A stretch of 64,000 nt of DNA from Peribacillus huizhouensis (GCF_014138605.1 NZ_JACJHX010000003.1:62001-126000); one strand, 5' to 3'. Positions 9,468 to 19,471 are shown, counted from the first letter of the stretch. Translations and numbers: made by a program. Notes: a model not told the origin generated them from the sequence alone.

Positions 9468-11153
9468 ATGAAAATAAAGAGGAAATTAATTCTTATTCTA
9501 GTAATACTTGTATCATCTATTATAACTGTGGGGGGAATCTCTAGTACGATTAAGAATCGAACAGTAGAGAAAAATGAAGATATTAGAAAGAAAATGGAGA
9601 TGTAAAAGACGATTGTACATATCCAATATCGGATTACAGGTATGTCAAATGATGAGCGGGCATTTCTGTTAACGGGAGAGAATGATTATTACGAAGGGAT
9701 GAAGGCGAAAGCAGAAGATGTCGAGCAGAAAATAAAAAAGTTAAAGGATTTGGATACTGATCAAAAGTATCAGCAATCAATAGAAGATTTAGCAAAAAAC
9801 TTCACTCAATACTGGTCGCTAAATCAGAAAGTCCTCGAGTCTTATACGAATAATCCACAAGCAGCAAAAGAAACTCATTTTGGGGAAGAAAGAACACTAA
9901 GGAAAAACATATTAGACCCATCCATTAATCAATATGTCGAACAATTAGAAACAGAAGTTGCTTATTTAACCGAAGAGTATGATAGCACTTCACAAATTGG
10001 TAAAAGGGTTATTTTAGTGATTACAATCCTTTCATCAGTCGTTGGGTCTACACTTGGAATCATCCTATTAGTTTCGATTATAAAACCATTAACGATCTTA
10101 AACGAACAGATGCGAGACATCGCTCAAGGTGAAGCAGACTTAACCAAGGCGATCATAATCAAAAATAAAGATGAGTTCGGTGACTTTGCGGCAACATTTA
10201 ATCAATTTATTACATCACTTCGCGGAATTATGCAACAAATTGGCAGGTCTTCTGAGCAGGTGGCAGCTTCATCACATGAATTCACTGCCAATGCAGAAGA
10301 ATCTAAAGCTACATCAGAAATCGTTTCAACTACGATGCAGGAAATATCAGATAGCGGCAATCATCAATCAAGTATGACTGAACAAGGTTTGGACTCTGTT
10401 AAATCAGCTCTTTTAGGGATTGAAACGATTAGCTCGAATACAAAAACGGTAGCAGAAGCATCATTAGTCATGAAAAAGCAAGCAGAAAATGGTTCTCAGT
10501 CGATACAACAGGTAGGAGTGCAAATGGAAAATATTCAGGTATCTGTTGAATTTGCAGACGAAGGCGTTCATTCACTTGCAAATCGTGCACTGGAGATCAG
10601 TAATTTTACCTCCATCATTAATGATATTGCCAATCAAACAAACTTGCTTGCATTAAATGCGACGATTGAGGCAGCAAGGGCAGGTGAAGCTGGTAAGGGA
10701 TTTGCAGTGGTCGCTCAGGAAGTGCAGAAGCTAGCTGAACAAGCCAATGACTCAGCAAATCAGATTAATGAGGTTGTTCATAGTATTCAGCAGGAAACTA
10801 GAGTAACTGTTGATAATATTAAGACTGTCAAACAAAATGTATTCTCTGGCTTAGAATTATCCACTGAAGCTGAAAGCCAATTTAAAGAGATTATCGACTT
10901 CATTGATCAAGTATCTTCGCAAATTCAAGAAATTGCTTCCGCTTCACAACAGTTGAGTTCTGGCTTTGGTAATGTTTCACGTTCAATCGAAGAAATTTCT
11001 AATGCGACAAAGGAATCCGCTAGTCATACAGATGAAATTGCAAAAGCAACTGAAGAACAGCTAGCGTCGATGGAGGAAATCTTAGTTGCAGCAATATCTC
11101 TATCATCTTTATCCGAAGAACTTCAAGAATTGACTTCTAGGTTTAAAGTATAA
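9468..11153 (+). pseudogene. Chemoreceptor interrupted by an in-frame stop
   Basis: An ATG at 9468 behind AAAAAAGGAG encodes a normal receptor N-terminus with TM1 (LILILVILVSSIITVGGI), but codon 46 is TAA (9603-9605). The same frame then continues open to 11153 with a CHASE3-like sensor ([21 protein letters not shown]), TM2 near codon 180-202, HAMP, and an MCP signalling domain with the tip [30 protein letters not shown]. No frameshift is needed, so one nonsense substitution explains the break. The next in-frame ATG (9642) has no usable ribosome binding site and would lose TM1. It is best called a recent pseudogene unless the stop is read through or is a sequencing error. Confidence 0.75.
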
Positions 11154-11186
11154 TTTCATTTCCTCTAGTTTGTTAATCCTTCTTTT

Positions 11187-11353
11187 AGGCTGTTTTCGTA
11201 TACTTTGTTGCATTTACTACTAATCTGGGTTGAATTCCGTTACAGGTATTCGCTTTCTGCGGGCGGTCTTAGGAGTCTCGCACCTGCCACTACAATCAAC
11301 ATCGGCTCGAATTTGTTACTTGCTAAAAACAACAAACCTTACGAAAAGAGCCT
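11187..11353. repeat. Long imperfect palindromic intergenic element
   Basis: The outer arms run from AGGCTGTTTTCGTA at 11187 to TTACGAAAAGAGCCT ending at 11353, followed by eight T, so the right end also serves as a terminator. Inside is a block with CGCTTTCTGCGGGCGGTC and AGTCTCGCACCTGCCACTAC, a motif seen repeatedly between Bacillus genes. A degraded relative lies at 33340-33412. Confidence 0.6.
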
Positions 11354-11368
11354 TTTTTTTAAAATCTG

Positions 11369-11399
11369 TTGACTCTAACGTTACGTGATATCTTATAGT
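11369..11399 (+). promoter_or_regulatory. MerR-type promoter with 19-bp spacer
   Basis: TTGACT (11369-11374) and TATAGT (11394-11399) are separated by 19 bp, the over-long spacing that MerR-family activators require. The spacer holds the near-palindrome CTCTAACGTTACGTGA, which resembles the operators of TipA/Mta-type regulators. It lies directly upstream of a MerR gene, so autoregulation is likely. Confidence 0.75.
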
Positions 11400-11423
11400 C
11401 AAGATCAGAGGGAGGGAAAACAA

Positions 11424-12164
11424 ATGATGAAAGTAAAAGAGGTAGCTGATTTAGTTGGAGTAAGTGTGCGCGCACTACATCATTATGATGAGATTGGGTT
11501 ATTATCCCCGGATACGATAACCGAATCGGGGTATCGATTGTATTCCAATGAAAATCTTAGTACACTGCAGCAAATTTTGTTTTTCAAAGAGCTCGACTTC
11601 CCTTTAAAGAAAATTAAAGAAATTATCAGCAGTCCTTCATTTAATCAAGAAGAGGCACTTTCCATGCACCGTAAACTGTTACTCGAGAAGCGTAATCGGC
11701 TGGATGCGATGATCAGGACGATTGATAAAACCATTTCTTTTACAAAAGGAGAAATTCAAATGACTAATAAAGAAAAATTTGAAGGCTTTGATTTTAGTCA
11801 AAATCCGTATGAGCAAGAAGCGCGTGAACGTTGGGGCGACGAGGCAGTTGATCAATCGAAGGTGAAACTAGGCAAAATGTCAACAGAGAAACAAGCAGCG
11901 ATGGGGGAAAAAATGAACGAAATCTACCGTAATCTTGCTGGATTCAGACAAGAATCACCTGCCTCACCCGATGCACAAGCAGCCATTAAAGAATGGTATG
12001 ATTTGCTAAACAAGATGGGCAACTACTCACTTGAAGCTTTCAAAGGACTTGGCCAAATGTATGTGGATGATGAGCGGTTTACAAAAAATATTGATCAATT
12101 TGGCGAAGGCTTAGCAGCATTCATGCGTGACGCAATGGCTGTATATGCAGATACGAATAAATAA
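11424..12164 (+). CDS. MerR family regulator with TipAS domain
   Basis: The product has 247 residues counted from 11424. The N-terminal winged helix reads [24 protein letters not shown], the classical MerR DNA-binding region, with a dimerisation coiled coil at about residues 75-110. The C-terminal 140 residues ([18 protein letters not shown] onward) match TipAS, the drug-binding domain that traps thiopeptides and related hydrophobic compounds in TipAL and Mta. The start at 11424 or 11427 follows GGAGGG; an upstream GTG at 11385 lies within the promoter. No transporter is adjacent, so its target besides its own promoter is unclear. Confidence 0.9.
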   Translation: MMKVKEVADLVGVSVRALHHYDEIGLLSPDTITESGYRLYSNENLSTLQQILFFKELDFPLKKIKEIISSPSFNQEEALSMHRKLLLEKRNRLDAMIRTIDKTISFTKGEIQMTNKEKFEGFDFSQNPYEQEARERWGDEAVDQSKVKLGKMSTEKQAAMGEKMNEIYRNLAGFRQESPASPDAQAAIKEWYDLLNKMGNYSLEAFKGLGQMYVDDERFTKNIDQFGEGLAAFMRDAMAVYADTNK

Positions 12165-12240
12165 TAAAACGAAGAACTCTTCAATATGGAAAGACTTAAT
12201 AATCTGCTCCTAAAATAATTTTTTGATATTCTTTATCCAT

Positions 12241-12321
12241 TTATTCATTTTGTAAATTCCTTTTCTTCCCGATGATAATCACAGAGAAGAAGGTCAAAAT
12301 AACAGAGATGGTGAAGATCAT
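12241..12321 (-). other. Possible membrane-protein tail remnant
   Basis: On the minus strand a 26-codon stretch reads MIFTISVILTFFSVIIIG then KKRNLQNE and stop: one hydrophobic helix with a positive tail. No ribosome binding site precedes it. It is either a very small membrane protein or the end of a lost transporter. Confidence 0.2.
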
Positions 12322-12348
12322 CAATTTAGTTGTGTAGGGGGCAGGAAT

Positions 12349-12612
12349 ATGGCGACAAGACAATCGGTAGAAAATTGCCTACAGCAATGTGAAGAGGTAT
12401 TACGCATTGCTTCTGACGAGTATACACAAGGTGCAAAGCAAGAGCATTATAATGATGTGTCATATGTTGAAGCACAGGCCTTACTACAAAACGCTGCAAA
12501 TGAAATTGAAACACTTGCTGCCAGTGGAAATCTGCAACAAAGAGAACAATTGAAACTCATGAGAAACCAAATTCTGCAGATGCAACACAATATGATTGTG
12601 CTGAATCGCTAA
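12349..12612 (+). CDS. ytzC: YtzC-like DUF2524 protein
   Basis: This is a small 87-residue protein, almost entirely helical. It begins MATRQSVENCLQQCEEVLRI and contains a glutamine- and asparagine-rich second half. Length and sequence match the DUF2524 family represented by B. subtilis ytzC, whose function is unknown. A GGGGGCAGG leader precedes the ATG. A convergent hairpin ends the unit about 25 bp downstream. In B. subtilis ytzC lies in the same chromosomal neighbourhood as leuS and yttB, as here. Confidence 0.8.
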   Translation: MATRQSVENCLQQCEEVLRIASDEYTQGAKQEHYNDVSYVEAQALLQNAANEIETLAASGNLQQREQLKLMRNQILQMQHNMIVLNR

Positions 12613-12635
12613 AAAATGAGTCTATATTAAATTAA

Positions 12636-12678
12636 CGAGGTCAGACCCCCAAAGAAGTGGAAGTCTGACCTCGTTTGA
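12636..12678 (+). terminator. Hairpin with GGTCTGAC core
   Basis: CGAGGTCAGAC (12636-12646) and GTCTGACCTCG (12663-12673) form a perfect 11-bp stem followed by TTTG. It probably terminates ytzC. Its core sequence recurs in the hairpins at 33181-33287 and 34624-34717. Confidence 0.7.
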
Positions 12679-12786
12679 AAAGGGGCGGTGCTTCGCAAAA
12701 TCAGTATTGCACAGCCACCTTTATTGACAAATTGAGAATCTGAACCTTTATCATAGTAGGGTTGGGATCAGATTGTATTTTAGACT

Positions 12787-13341
12787 TTAGTGTGGTTCAT
12801 GAAGATCCCAGGCTAATTTTAATGAATCGACGATATAGTCGGCAACTTCGTCAGCCTCAAGATTGTCCGTATCTACCTTCGAATTATGAAGCGAATAAAT
12901 CGGTTTTCTAGAATTAAAAAGTTCTTCAATTTCTTCAATGGAACGCCCTTGCAATACTGGCCGGCTATCGATGATAAGGCTGATTCTTTCCTTCCATGAT
13001 TCCCAAGATAAATCTAAATAAATGACAATACAATGTTCTAAACAAACTTTTCGTATTTCTTCCTGTAAAAAAGCCCCTCCACCTACAGAAATGATTTTCA
13101 GCTTTTGTTTACTAAATGTGCTAATTACACTTTTCTCTTTTTCACGAAATGCTTTTTCGCCAATTTTTTGGAAGATTTCGGAAGTTGCCATATTGTATTC
13201 TTTTTCAATTTCCTGATCTATATCAATAAAATCTCGATATAATTTCTTAGCAACCATCTCACCAATCGTAGTTTTACCAACACCCATAAATCCGATCAAT
13301 ACAACGCTTTTTTCTCTAAAACTACTATTGTCATGATTCAT
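12787..13341 (-). CDS. aroK: Shikimate kinase
   Basis: The product is a 184-residue P-loop kinase that phosphorylates the 3-hydroxyl of shikimate, the fifth step of the chorismate pathway. The Walker A motif is GFMGVGKTT near residues 17-25. DIDQEIE near 39-45 and RxxE in KAFREKE near 63 bind shikimate, GGGAF near 86 is the conserved substrate loop, and SRPVL near 123 belongs to the lid region. The length is typical. The ATG at 13341 has a GAGGG upstream. It is monocistronic and not next to other aro genes, as in B. subtilis. Confidence 0.93.
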   Translation of the reverse strand: MNHDNSSFREKSVVLIGFMGVGKTTIGEMVAKKLYRDFIDIDQEIEKEYNMATSEIFQKIGEKAFREKEKSVISTFSKQKLKIISVGGGAFLQEEIRKVCLEHCIVIYLDLSWESWKERISLIIDSRPVLQGRSIEEIEELFNSRKPIYSLHNSKVDTDNLEADEVADYIVDSLKLAWDLHEPH

Positions 13342-13520
13342 TCCACTGCCCTCATTTCACCTAATCCTATTATTGTTCGACAAAAACTACATGTCACTAT
13401 TGTAAAGGATTTGGTTAATGGATAACACTGTATTTTTGGAATGTTGAATAATTTTATGAAGGATATGGGGACGAGGCTTCGCGAGCCTATCTACTATGGA
13501 TTAAGAATGGACTCTAAAAT

Positions 13521-13581
13521 CTAGCTCTGCACTGTCACCATTGTGATTAGGTGAGTGTAGCGTGCTACGGGATGAATCCTT
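13521..13581 (+). repeat. 60-bp dispersed repeat, copy A
   Basis: It begins CTAGCTCTGCACTGTCACCA and ends with GTGTAGCGTGCTAC and AATCCTT. Copy B at 18541-18600 differs by about five substitutions and one indel over 60 bases. It lies in the 425-bp non-coding gap between aroK and yttB, which shows no other recognisable feature beyond short inverted repeats around TAGCGTGCTA. Confidence 0.75.
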
Positions 13582-13766
13582 CATAGTAAATGGTGGCGTT
13601 TTAACGCTATTGTAGTTTTGTATGTAGGCAAGTGAGTGCTAGCACGCTTAGCTGAATTAACAGTCTATGATGTATCCGGTTTTGCTGCTAAAAAAGTATT
13701 GCGCCTCCCGAAGAAAACCACTAAACTAGGATAGTTGTTGAAATATATATAGAAATCAGGTGCATA

Positions 13767-14969
13767 ATGATGCCGCGTGCTTTATGGGTTTTAATTATTG
13801 GAATGACCCTGAATGTGACTGCTTCTTCGTTTTTATGGCCTTTAAATACAATCTATCTTCATGAACATTTAGGAAAAACGCTATCGATGGCAGGACTTGT
13901 GTTGCTTGCTAATGCCCTTGCAAGTGTTGTCGGCAATCTTTGTGGCGGTGGACTGTTTGATAAGTTTGGTGGTTACCAGACTGCAATGGCTGGCGTGATT
14001 ATCACATTATTGTCATCTGTTGGAATGGCTTGGAATCATGAATTTCTGCCATATTTAATCTTTTTAACGATTTCAGGATTTGGAACAGGTATCGTGTTTC
14101 CGGCTATTTTCGCAATGGCTGGTACCGTTTGGAAGGAAGGCGGCAGAAAATCGTATAATGCTGTTTATGTTGCCCAAAACTTTGGTGTCGCAGTAGGCTC
14201 AGCTCTTGGCGGAGTGATTGCTTCCTATTCATTTGAATATGTGTTTCTTGCCAATACAGTGATGTACGTATTATTTTTCTTTGTTGCTCTCGTTGGATTT
14301 AGAGGGATCCAAGGGGATGCAGCGATACAAACGTCCATCCTTCAGGAAAAACAATCGACTAAACCTTCTAATAAAATGCTTTATCCATTGCTTGTTTTAT
14401 GTTTCGGTTATTTTTTGTGCTGGATTGGTTATGTTCAATGGCAATCGACAATCGCAGCATATACACAGGAAATTGGAATTTCACTTAAACAGTACAGCTT
14501 ACTATGGACAGTCAATGGTGCATTTATCGTACTTGCGCAGCCGCTCTTGGCAATCGTGATTAAATGGTTTGCGAAAACATTGAAAATCCAGCTAATCTTC
14601 GGCATGATCATCTTTATTCTTTCGTTTGCGGTGGCAGCTACATCAAGCAGCTTTGCTGGGTTCATGACGGCAATGGTCATCTTAACGATTGGTGAAATGT
14701 TCGTTTGGCCCGCAGTTCCAGCTGTGGCAGGAGAGATTGCGACAAAGGGAAAAGTGGGACTTTATCAAGGCATTGTCAACAGTACGGCTACAGGTGGTCG
14801 AATGATCGGCCCGCTTCTCGGAGGTTTCCTTGTTGATACGAATGGAATGGATATGATGTTCGGTGTATTAACGATATTTGTCGTATTAGCCATCGGAACT
14901 GTTTTCATTTTTGATAAAATGCAAAAGAGAGTAAACGAAGGCAATGGCTCAGTCTTTCCTGTGAAATAA
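13767..14969 (+). CDS. yttB: MFS transporter, YttB-like
   Basis: The product is a 400-residue major facilitator with 12 predicted membrane helices. The inter-TM2/3 signature is visible as GGGLFDKFGGYQ near residues 63-74, and GALGG-type small-residue motifs sit in TM5. It lies directly upstream of the leuS T-box leader on the same strand, the position of yttB in B. subtilis, which supports the name. The substrate is unknown; relatives are usually described as putative drug or metabolite efflux proteins. ATG codons at 13767 and 13770 both follow CAGGTG. Base composition is like the surroundings. Confidence 0.8.
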   Translation: MMPRALWVLIIGMTLNVTASSFLWPLNTIYLHEHLGKTLSMAGLVLLANALASVVGNLCGGGLFDKFGGYQTAMAGVIITLLSSVGMAWNHEFLPYLIFLTISGFGTGIVFPAIFAMAGTVWKEGGRKSYNAVYVAQNFGVAVGSALGGVIASYSFEYVFLANTVMYVLFFFVALVGFRGIQGDAAIQTSILQEKQSTKPSNKMLYPLLVLCFGYFLCWIGYVQWQSTIAAYTQEIGISLKQYSLLWTVNGAFIVLAQPLLAIVIKWFAKTLKIQLIFGMIIFILSFAVAATSSSFAGFMTAMVILTIGEMFVWPAVPAVAGEIATKGKVGLYQGIVNSTATGGRMIGPLLGGFLVDTNGMDMMFGVLTIFVVLAIGTVFIFDKMQKRVNEGNGSVFPVK

Positions 14970-15090
14970 GGAACCTATTCTAAAAATCATGCATATAGTA
15001 AGAAAAACATGATCATAATAGGAAAGAGCCCTTGCTTTTCCTGTAAAAATTCACTAGAATGACTATATAACTAAATATTCTAATACAGAC

Positions 15091-15340
15091 AGTGATAAGG
15101 AGTAGTACCGATTAGAACCTGTGTAGAGAGTTGACGGATGGTGCAAGTCAACCAGGAGTGATCGCGAACTCGCCTTTTGAGTTTCAGGCATGAAGGAATA
15201 GTAATGCTTGACGTTCATCCGCGTTACGGATTTTTAAGTGGGGCGATAGTTGTTATGTCGCCAATTTGGGTGGTACCGCGGGTTGATTAGATACATAATC
15301 CTCTCGTCCCTTTTTATAGGGATGAGGGGTTTTTTTATGG
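15091..15340 (+). ncRNA. T-box riboswitch (leucine) of leuS
   Basis: The conserved T-box sequence GGGTGGTACCGCGG lies at 15268-15281. It is followed by the terminator hairpin built from CCTCTCGTCCC and GGGATGAGGGG with a T run (15300-15338). Stem I begins near 15120, and CTC at 15169-15171 is the likely leucine specifier codon. The element precedes leuS by about 60 bp. Uncharged tRNA-Leu should favour the antiterminator and raise leuS expression. Confidence 0.93.
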
Positions 15341-15398
15341 ACTTTTTTTATGGGAAGGACCGATGATGGTTATTCTTAAAAATGAGGAGGAAACAAGA

Positions 15399-17813
15399 AT
15401 GAGTTTTAAACATAGGTCGATAGAGAAGAAATGGCAAAAATATTGGGAAGAAAATAAAACGTTTAAAACGGGTGAAGAAACCGGCAAACGGAAATTTTAC
15501 TCGCTTGATATGTTCCCATATCCATCTGGGGCTGGACTTCATGTTGGTCACCCAGAAGGCTACACAGCAAGCGATATTTTAGCACGGATGAAACGAATGC
15601 AAGGCTATAATGTGCTTCATCCAATCGGTTGGGATGCTTTTGGACTTCCAGCAGAGCAGTATGCACTTGATACAGGAAATGATCCAGCGGAATTCACGCA
15701 GCATAACATCAACACATTCCGCCGCCAAATTAAAGCATTAGGTTTTTCTTATGATTGGGATCGGGAAATTGATACAACAGATCCAGACTATTATAAATGG
15801 ACGCAATGGATTTTCACGAAGCTTTTTGAAAAAGGGCTGGCGTACATTGATGAAGTAGCGGTCAACTGGTGTCCTGCGCTTGGCACGGTTTTGGCGAACG
15901 AAGAAGTTATCGACGGAGTAAGTGAACGTGGAGGGCATCCGGTTGAACGACGCCCGATGAGACAATGGGTGTTAAAAATCACAGCTTATGCAGACCGTTT
16001 ACTTGATGATCTTGAAACAGTTGATTGGCCGGAAAATATTAAAGATATGCAGCGTAACTGGATCGGACGTTCTGAAGGAGCTGAAGTGACTTTCAATATT
16101 GACGGTCATGATGATACGTTTACCGTCTTCACGACACGTCCTGATACTTTATTCGGTGCAACCTATGCGGTGTTATCTCCTGAGCATCCGTTTGTTGACA
16201 CGATTACTACACCTGAGCAAAAAGCAGCGGTAGAACAATATATTACTGAAGTGAAAAATAAAACGGATCTTGAACGTACGGATTTGGCAAAAGACAAAAC
16301 AGGTGCATTTACAGGAGCGTTTGCCATCAACCCAGTTAATGGTGAAAAAATGCCAATCTGGATTGCTGATTATGTACTAATGAGCTATGGAACAGGTGCT
16401 ATTATGGCGGTGCCGGCTCATGATGAACGCGATTATGAATTCGCAATGAAATTCGAATTGCCAATTAAAGAAGTCGTAGCAGGCGGGGACGTGACGAAAG
16501 AAGCGTATACAGGCGATGGTGTGCATGTGAATTCCGAATTCCTAAACGGCTTAAATAAAGAAGAAGGAATCGCAACGATGATTAAGTGGTTGGAGGAAAA
16601 AGAAATTGGTACGAAGAAAGTAACATTCCGTCTTCGCGACTGGTTATTCAGCCGTCAACGTTACTGGGGAGAACCGATTCCAATCATTCATTGGGAAGAT
16701 GGTACAACAGAAGCAGTTAAAGAATCTGAGCTTCCTGTTCTATTACCGAAAACGACAGATATTAAGCCATCCGGTACAGGTGAATCGCCACTTGCGAACA
16801 TCCATGATTGGGTGAATGTAACTGATGAGAATGGCAGAAAAGGTCGTCGTGAGACAAACACGATGCCACAATGGGCAGGAAGCAGCTGGTACTTCCTACG
16901 TTATATCGATCCGAACAATACAGAAGCGATTGCTGATCCGGAAAAGATAAAAGAATGGATGCCAGTTGATATGTATATTGGTGGTGCCGAGCATGCGGTC
17001 CTTCATTTATTGTACGCTCGATTCTGGCATAAATTCTTGTATGACATTGGCGTTGTTCCAACATCTGAACCGTTCCAAAACCTTTTCAACCAAGGAATGA
17101 TTCTGGGAGAAAATAATGAAAAAATGAGTAAATCAAAAGGAAACGTAGTAAACCCAGATGATATCGTGGATAGCCATGGTGCCGATACTCTACGTCTATA
17201 TGAAATGTTTATGGGACCTTTGGAATCATCGATTGCTTGGTCTGAAAATGGACTTGATGGCGCTCGTCGTTTCCTTGACCGTGTATGGCGTTTACTTGTT
17301 AATGACGACGACACACTGACAGATAAAATTGTCGATACAGATGATAGCGGCAAGCTTGAGAAAGTGTACCATCAAACGGTGAAGAAGGTTACAGAAAACT
17401 ACGAGACTTTGAAATTCAACACAGCAATTTCGCAATTAATGGTCTTTATCAATGATGCATATAAAGCGGACACACTCCCTAGACCATATATAGAAGGTTT
17501 CGTGAAAATGTTATCACCAGTTGCTCCACATATCGCTGAAGAACTATGGGGAAGACTCGGGGCCACAGAAACAGTCACATACGAAACATGGCCTGCTTAT
17601 GATGAAGCAAAAATGATCGACAACGAAGTCGAAATCGTTGTCCAAATTAATGGGAAAGTGAAAGCAAAACTAATGGTACCAACAGACACTACGAAAGAAA
17701 AACTAGAAGAAATCGCCATGGGCGAAGACGCTATTAAAGAACAAATCGACGGAAAAACCGTTCGTAAAGTCATTGCGGTACCTGGTAAATTAGTGAACAT
17801 CGTTGCGAATTAA
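15399..17813 (+). CDS. leuS: Leucyl-tRNA synthetase
   Basis: The product is an 804-residue class I aminoacyl-tRNA synthetase, the usual bacterial LeuRS length. The HIGH-type motif is HVGH at about residues 48-51 within [16 protein letters not shown]. The CP1 editing domain follows, with a threonine-rich [15 protein letters not shown] stretch near 243-257, and KMSKS lies near residue 575. A C-terminal tRNA-binding domain completes it. The ATG at 15399 has GAGGAGG eight bases upstream; an in-frame ATG at 15363 lacks this and overlaps the leader. Expression should be controlled by the T-box just upstream. Confidence 0.97.
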   Translation: MSFKHRSIEKKWQKYWEENKTFKTGEETGKRKFYSLDMFPYPSGAGLHVGHPEGYTASDILARMKRMQGYNVLHPIGWDAFGLPAEQYALDTGNDPAEFTQHNINTFRRQIKALGFSYDWDREIDTTDPDYYKWTQWIFTKLFEKGLAYIDEVAVNWCPALGTVLANEEVIDGVSERGGHPVERRPMRQWVLKITAYADRLLDDLETVDWPENIKDMQRNWIGRSEGAEVTFNIDGHDDTFTVFTTRPDTLFGATYAVLSPEHPFVDTITTPEQKAAVEQYITEVKNKTDLERTDLAKDKTGAFTGAFAINPVNGEKMPIWIADYVLMSYGTGAIMAVPAHDERDYEFAMKFELPIKEVVAGGDVTKEAYTGDGVHVNSEFLNGLNKEEGIATMIKWLEEKEIGTKKVTFRLRDWLFSRQRYWGEPIPIIHWEDGTTEAVKESELPVLLPKTTDIKPSGTGESPLANIHDWVNVTDENGRKGRRETNTMPQWAGSSWYFLRYIDPNNTEAIADPEKIKEWMPVDMYIGGAEHAVLHLLYARFWHKFLYDIGVVPTSEPFQNLFNQGMILGENNEKMSKSKGNVVNPDDIVDSHGADTLRLYEMFMGPLESSIAWSENGLDGARRFLDRVWRLLVNDDDTLTDKIVDTDDSGKLEKVYHQTVKKVTENYETLKFNTAISQLMVFINDAYKADTLPRPYIEGFVKMLSPVAPHIAEELWGRLGATETVTYETWPAYDEAKMIDNEVEIVVQINGKVKAKLMVPTDTTKEKLEEIAMGEDAIKEQIDGKTVRKVIAVPGKLVNIVAN

Positions 17814-17820
17814 ATAAAAA

Positions 17821-17868
17821 AACTGACTCACTCTGACTGTTTAGTCTTTAGTGGGTCAGTTTTTTTTT
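17821..17868 (+). terminator. leuS terminator
   Basis: AACTGACTCACT at 17821-17832 pairs with AGTGGGTCAGTT at 17850-17861, followed by a T run. Confidence 0.9.
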
Positions 17869-17984
17869 TGGTGCGCACACCTAGAAGAAGGAGATAGCGT
17901 GAAAAACCAAATAGATGAGGAATTGCTCTATTTCGTGGTCGATAATGTCAATAGAACTTATTTTTTAGCTGAGGGAGTATCGAT

Positions 17985-18401
17985 CTATTTAATTGGCATC
18001 CAAACCTCAATCACATGGTCCGTTGCACTTGCTGGATACAAATACTTCTCAAAGTTAGGGGCAAATCTGAATTGAACATCTGTTTTCTCATGCAGAGCTT
18101 GGAAAGCAGGTTTGATGCCTGGAATGCCATTCTCCACAGTAGCAACAATATAGCGCCCCGATTCAATTTTTATTTTTTCTACATCAGACCGATCTACTAA
18201 ATCTTGAATGCCTGCAAGATAGTGTAGTTTCCCTTCACGATCAAAATCGATACAGACACCGTAAAACGTATCCACTGAAATGTTATCGATTTTTAAGGTT
18301 GCGTTTAACTTGTCCCATATTCGCGGGATTTCAGCGGTAGTACCTACGTGTTTATAGCCTATTACCCAAAAACCTTCAATCGTTTCAATCCTCGTTTTCA
18401 T
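17985..18401 (-). CDS. GyrI-like / AraC effector-binding domain protein
   Basis: The product is a 138-residue stand-alone GyrI-like domain (SHS2-fold small-molecule binding module). The sequence starts with the family-typical IETIEGFWVIGYKHVGTT, has FYGVCIDFD and YIVATVENG in the middle and ends in VIEVWMPIK. It carries no DNA-binding domain, so it may sequester or hydrolyse a ligand instead of regulating directly. The ATG at 18401 is preferred, with AAGGAGGAG six bases before it; the upstream ATG at 18437 has no such site. The gene is convergent with leuS. Confidence 0.8.
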   Translation of the reverse strand: MKTRIETIEGFWVIGYKHVGTTAEIPRIWDKLNATLKIDNISVDTFYGVCIDFDREGKLHYLAGIQDLVDRSDVEKIKIESGRYIVATVENGIPGIKPAFQALHEKTDVQFRFAPNFEKYLYPASATDHVIEVWMPIK

Positions 18402-18540
18402 CACATTCTCCTCCTTATTCCTTATGCAACTTTCCAAACTCTATGATATACTTCCCATTTTAGCATAACTTCGCGACTTACTAATATAGCCAATCGATGA
18501 ATTAGGTATACTGATCTTACCTTAGAACGCATAAAAAATT

Positions 18541-18600
18541 CTAGCTCCGCACCGTCACCATTGTGATTAAGCGAGTGTAGCGTGCTACAGGAGGATCCTT
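18541..18600 (+). repeat. 60-bp dispersed repeat, copy B
   Basis: It begins CTAGCTCCGCACCGTCACCA and matches copy A at 13521-13581 almost throughout. It occupies most of the 377-bp gap between the GyrI-like gene and the response regulator, which otherwise holds only AT-rich sequence. Confidence 0.75.
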
Positions 18601-18778
18601 GGTGTAATGCCATATTCGTTTTGTATGAAATGCTTTTAGGCAAGTATTGGAAATACATTTTACTTGTCATACGACAAATAATAAATCAGGATTCATTATG
18701 AGATACTAAAAATCAAAGGTGATAAAATGTATGGTTTTCCTTTTCATCTTACGAACCTTTGAGAGCAGGAGGATACCA

Positions 18779-19468
18779 ATGAGTAAAGGGAAAATATTGA
18801 TCGTGGAAGATGAAAGTAAAATTGCCCGTCTCATTCAATTAGAACTTGAGCATGAAGGATATGAAACAGGAACTGCGCGTACAGGATTAGATGGGTTCAA
18901 TATGTTTCAACAAGAGAAATGGGACCTTCTTTTATTAGATGTGATGTTACCTGAATTAAATGGACTAGAGGTGTTAAGGCGTATTCGTTCAACGGATGAC
19001 CAAACGCCCATTATTCTATTAACGGCACGTGATGCATTGCCCGATAAAGTAAGTGGACTCGATTTAGGTGCCAACGATTACATTACAAAGCCGTTTGAAA
19101 TTGAAGAATTATTTGCACGTATACGCGTCTGGTTACGTCTCCCAGTTTCTCAAGAAGAAGGGACAACATCTTCTACTATTAAAGTTGGGGATCTAACGAT
19201 AAATTCAAAAACTCGTGAAGTATATCGTGCGGATCAAATGATTGAGTTGACGCCAAAAGAATATGATTTACTTATCTATTTAATGGAAAATAAAAATCAA
19301 GTCTTAACGTTTGACCAATTGTTAACGAATGTATGGGGATTTGATTATTTCGGTGATTCCAATGTTGTCTATGTATACATTCGATATTTACGAAAAAAGA
19401 TTGACGCACCATTTCAAACTCCTTATATTCACACGGTTCGTGGTGTTGGATATATGTTAAAGGAATAA
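18779..19468 (+). CDS. OmpR-family response regulator (YkoG-like)
   Basis: The product has 229 residues: an N-terminal receiver domain with acidic pocket VEDE near residues 9-12, phosphoacceptor D54 in LLLDVMLPE, and the conserved lysine in ITKPFE. A C-terminal winged helix follows with LTPKEYDLLIYLME and the VVYVYIRYLRKKID recognition region. The ATG at 18779 follows GCAGGAGG; an upstream ATG at 18719 is less likely. The kinase starts 3 bp after the stop. The order regulator-kinase-PepSY protein matches B. subtilis ykoG-ykoH-ykoI. The signal is unknown. Confidence 0.93.
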   Translation: MSKGKILIVEDESKIARLIQLELEHEGYETGTARTGLDGFNMFQQEKWDLLLLDVMLPELNGLEVLRRIRSTDDQTPIILLTARDALPDKVSGLDLGANDYITKPFEIEELFARIRVWLRLPVSQEEGTTSSTIKVGDLTINSKTREVYRADQMIELTPKEYDLLIYLMENKNQVLTFDQLLTNVWGFDYFGDSNVVYVYIRYLRKKIDAPFQTPYIHTVRGVGYMLKE

Positions 19469-19471
19469 TAT

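Noticed and set aside
17899-18075. GTG-started frame with AAGGAG upstream (VKNQIDEELLYFVVDNVNRT...)
   Set aside because: The ribosome binding site looks good, but its last 90 bases lie inside the convergent GyrI-like gene and it matches nothing I know; at most an eroded gene start.
18422-18670. An 82-codon minus-strand frame upstream of the GyrI-like gene
   Set aside because: It overlaps copy B of the dispersed repeat and reads as non-coding.
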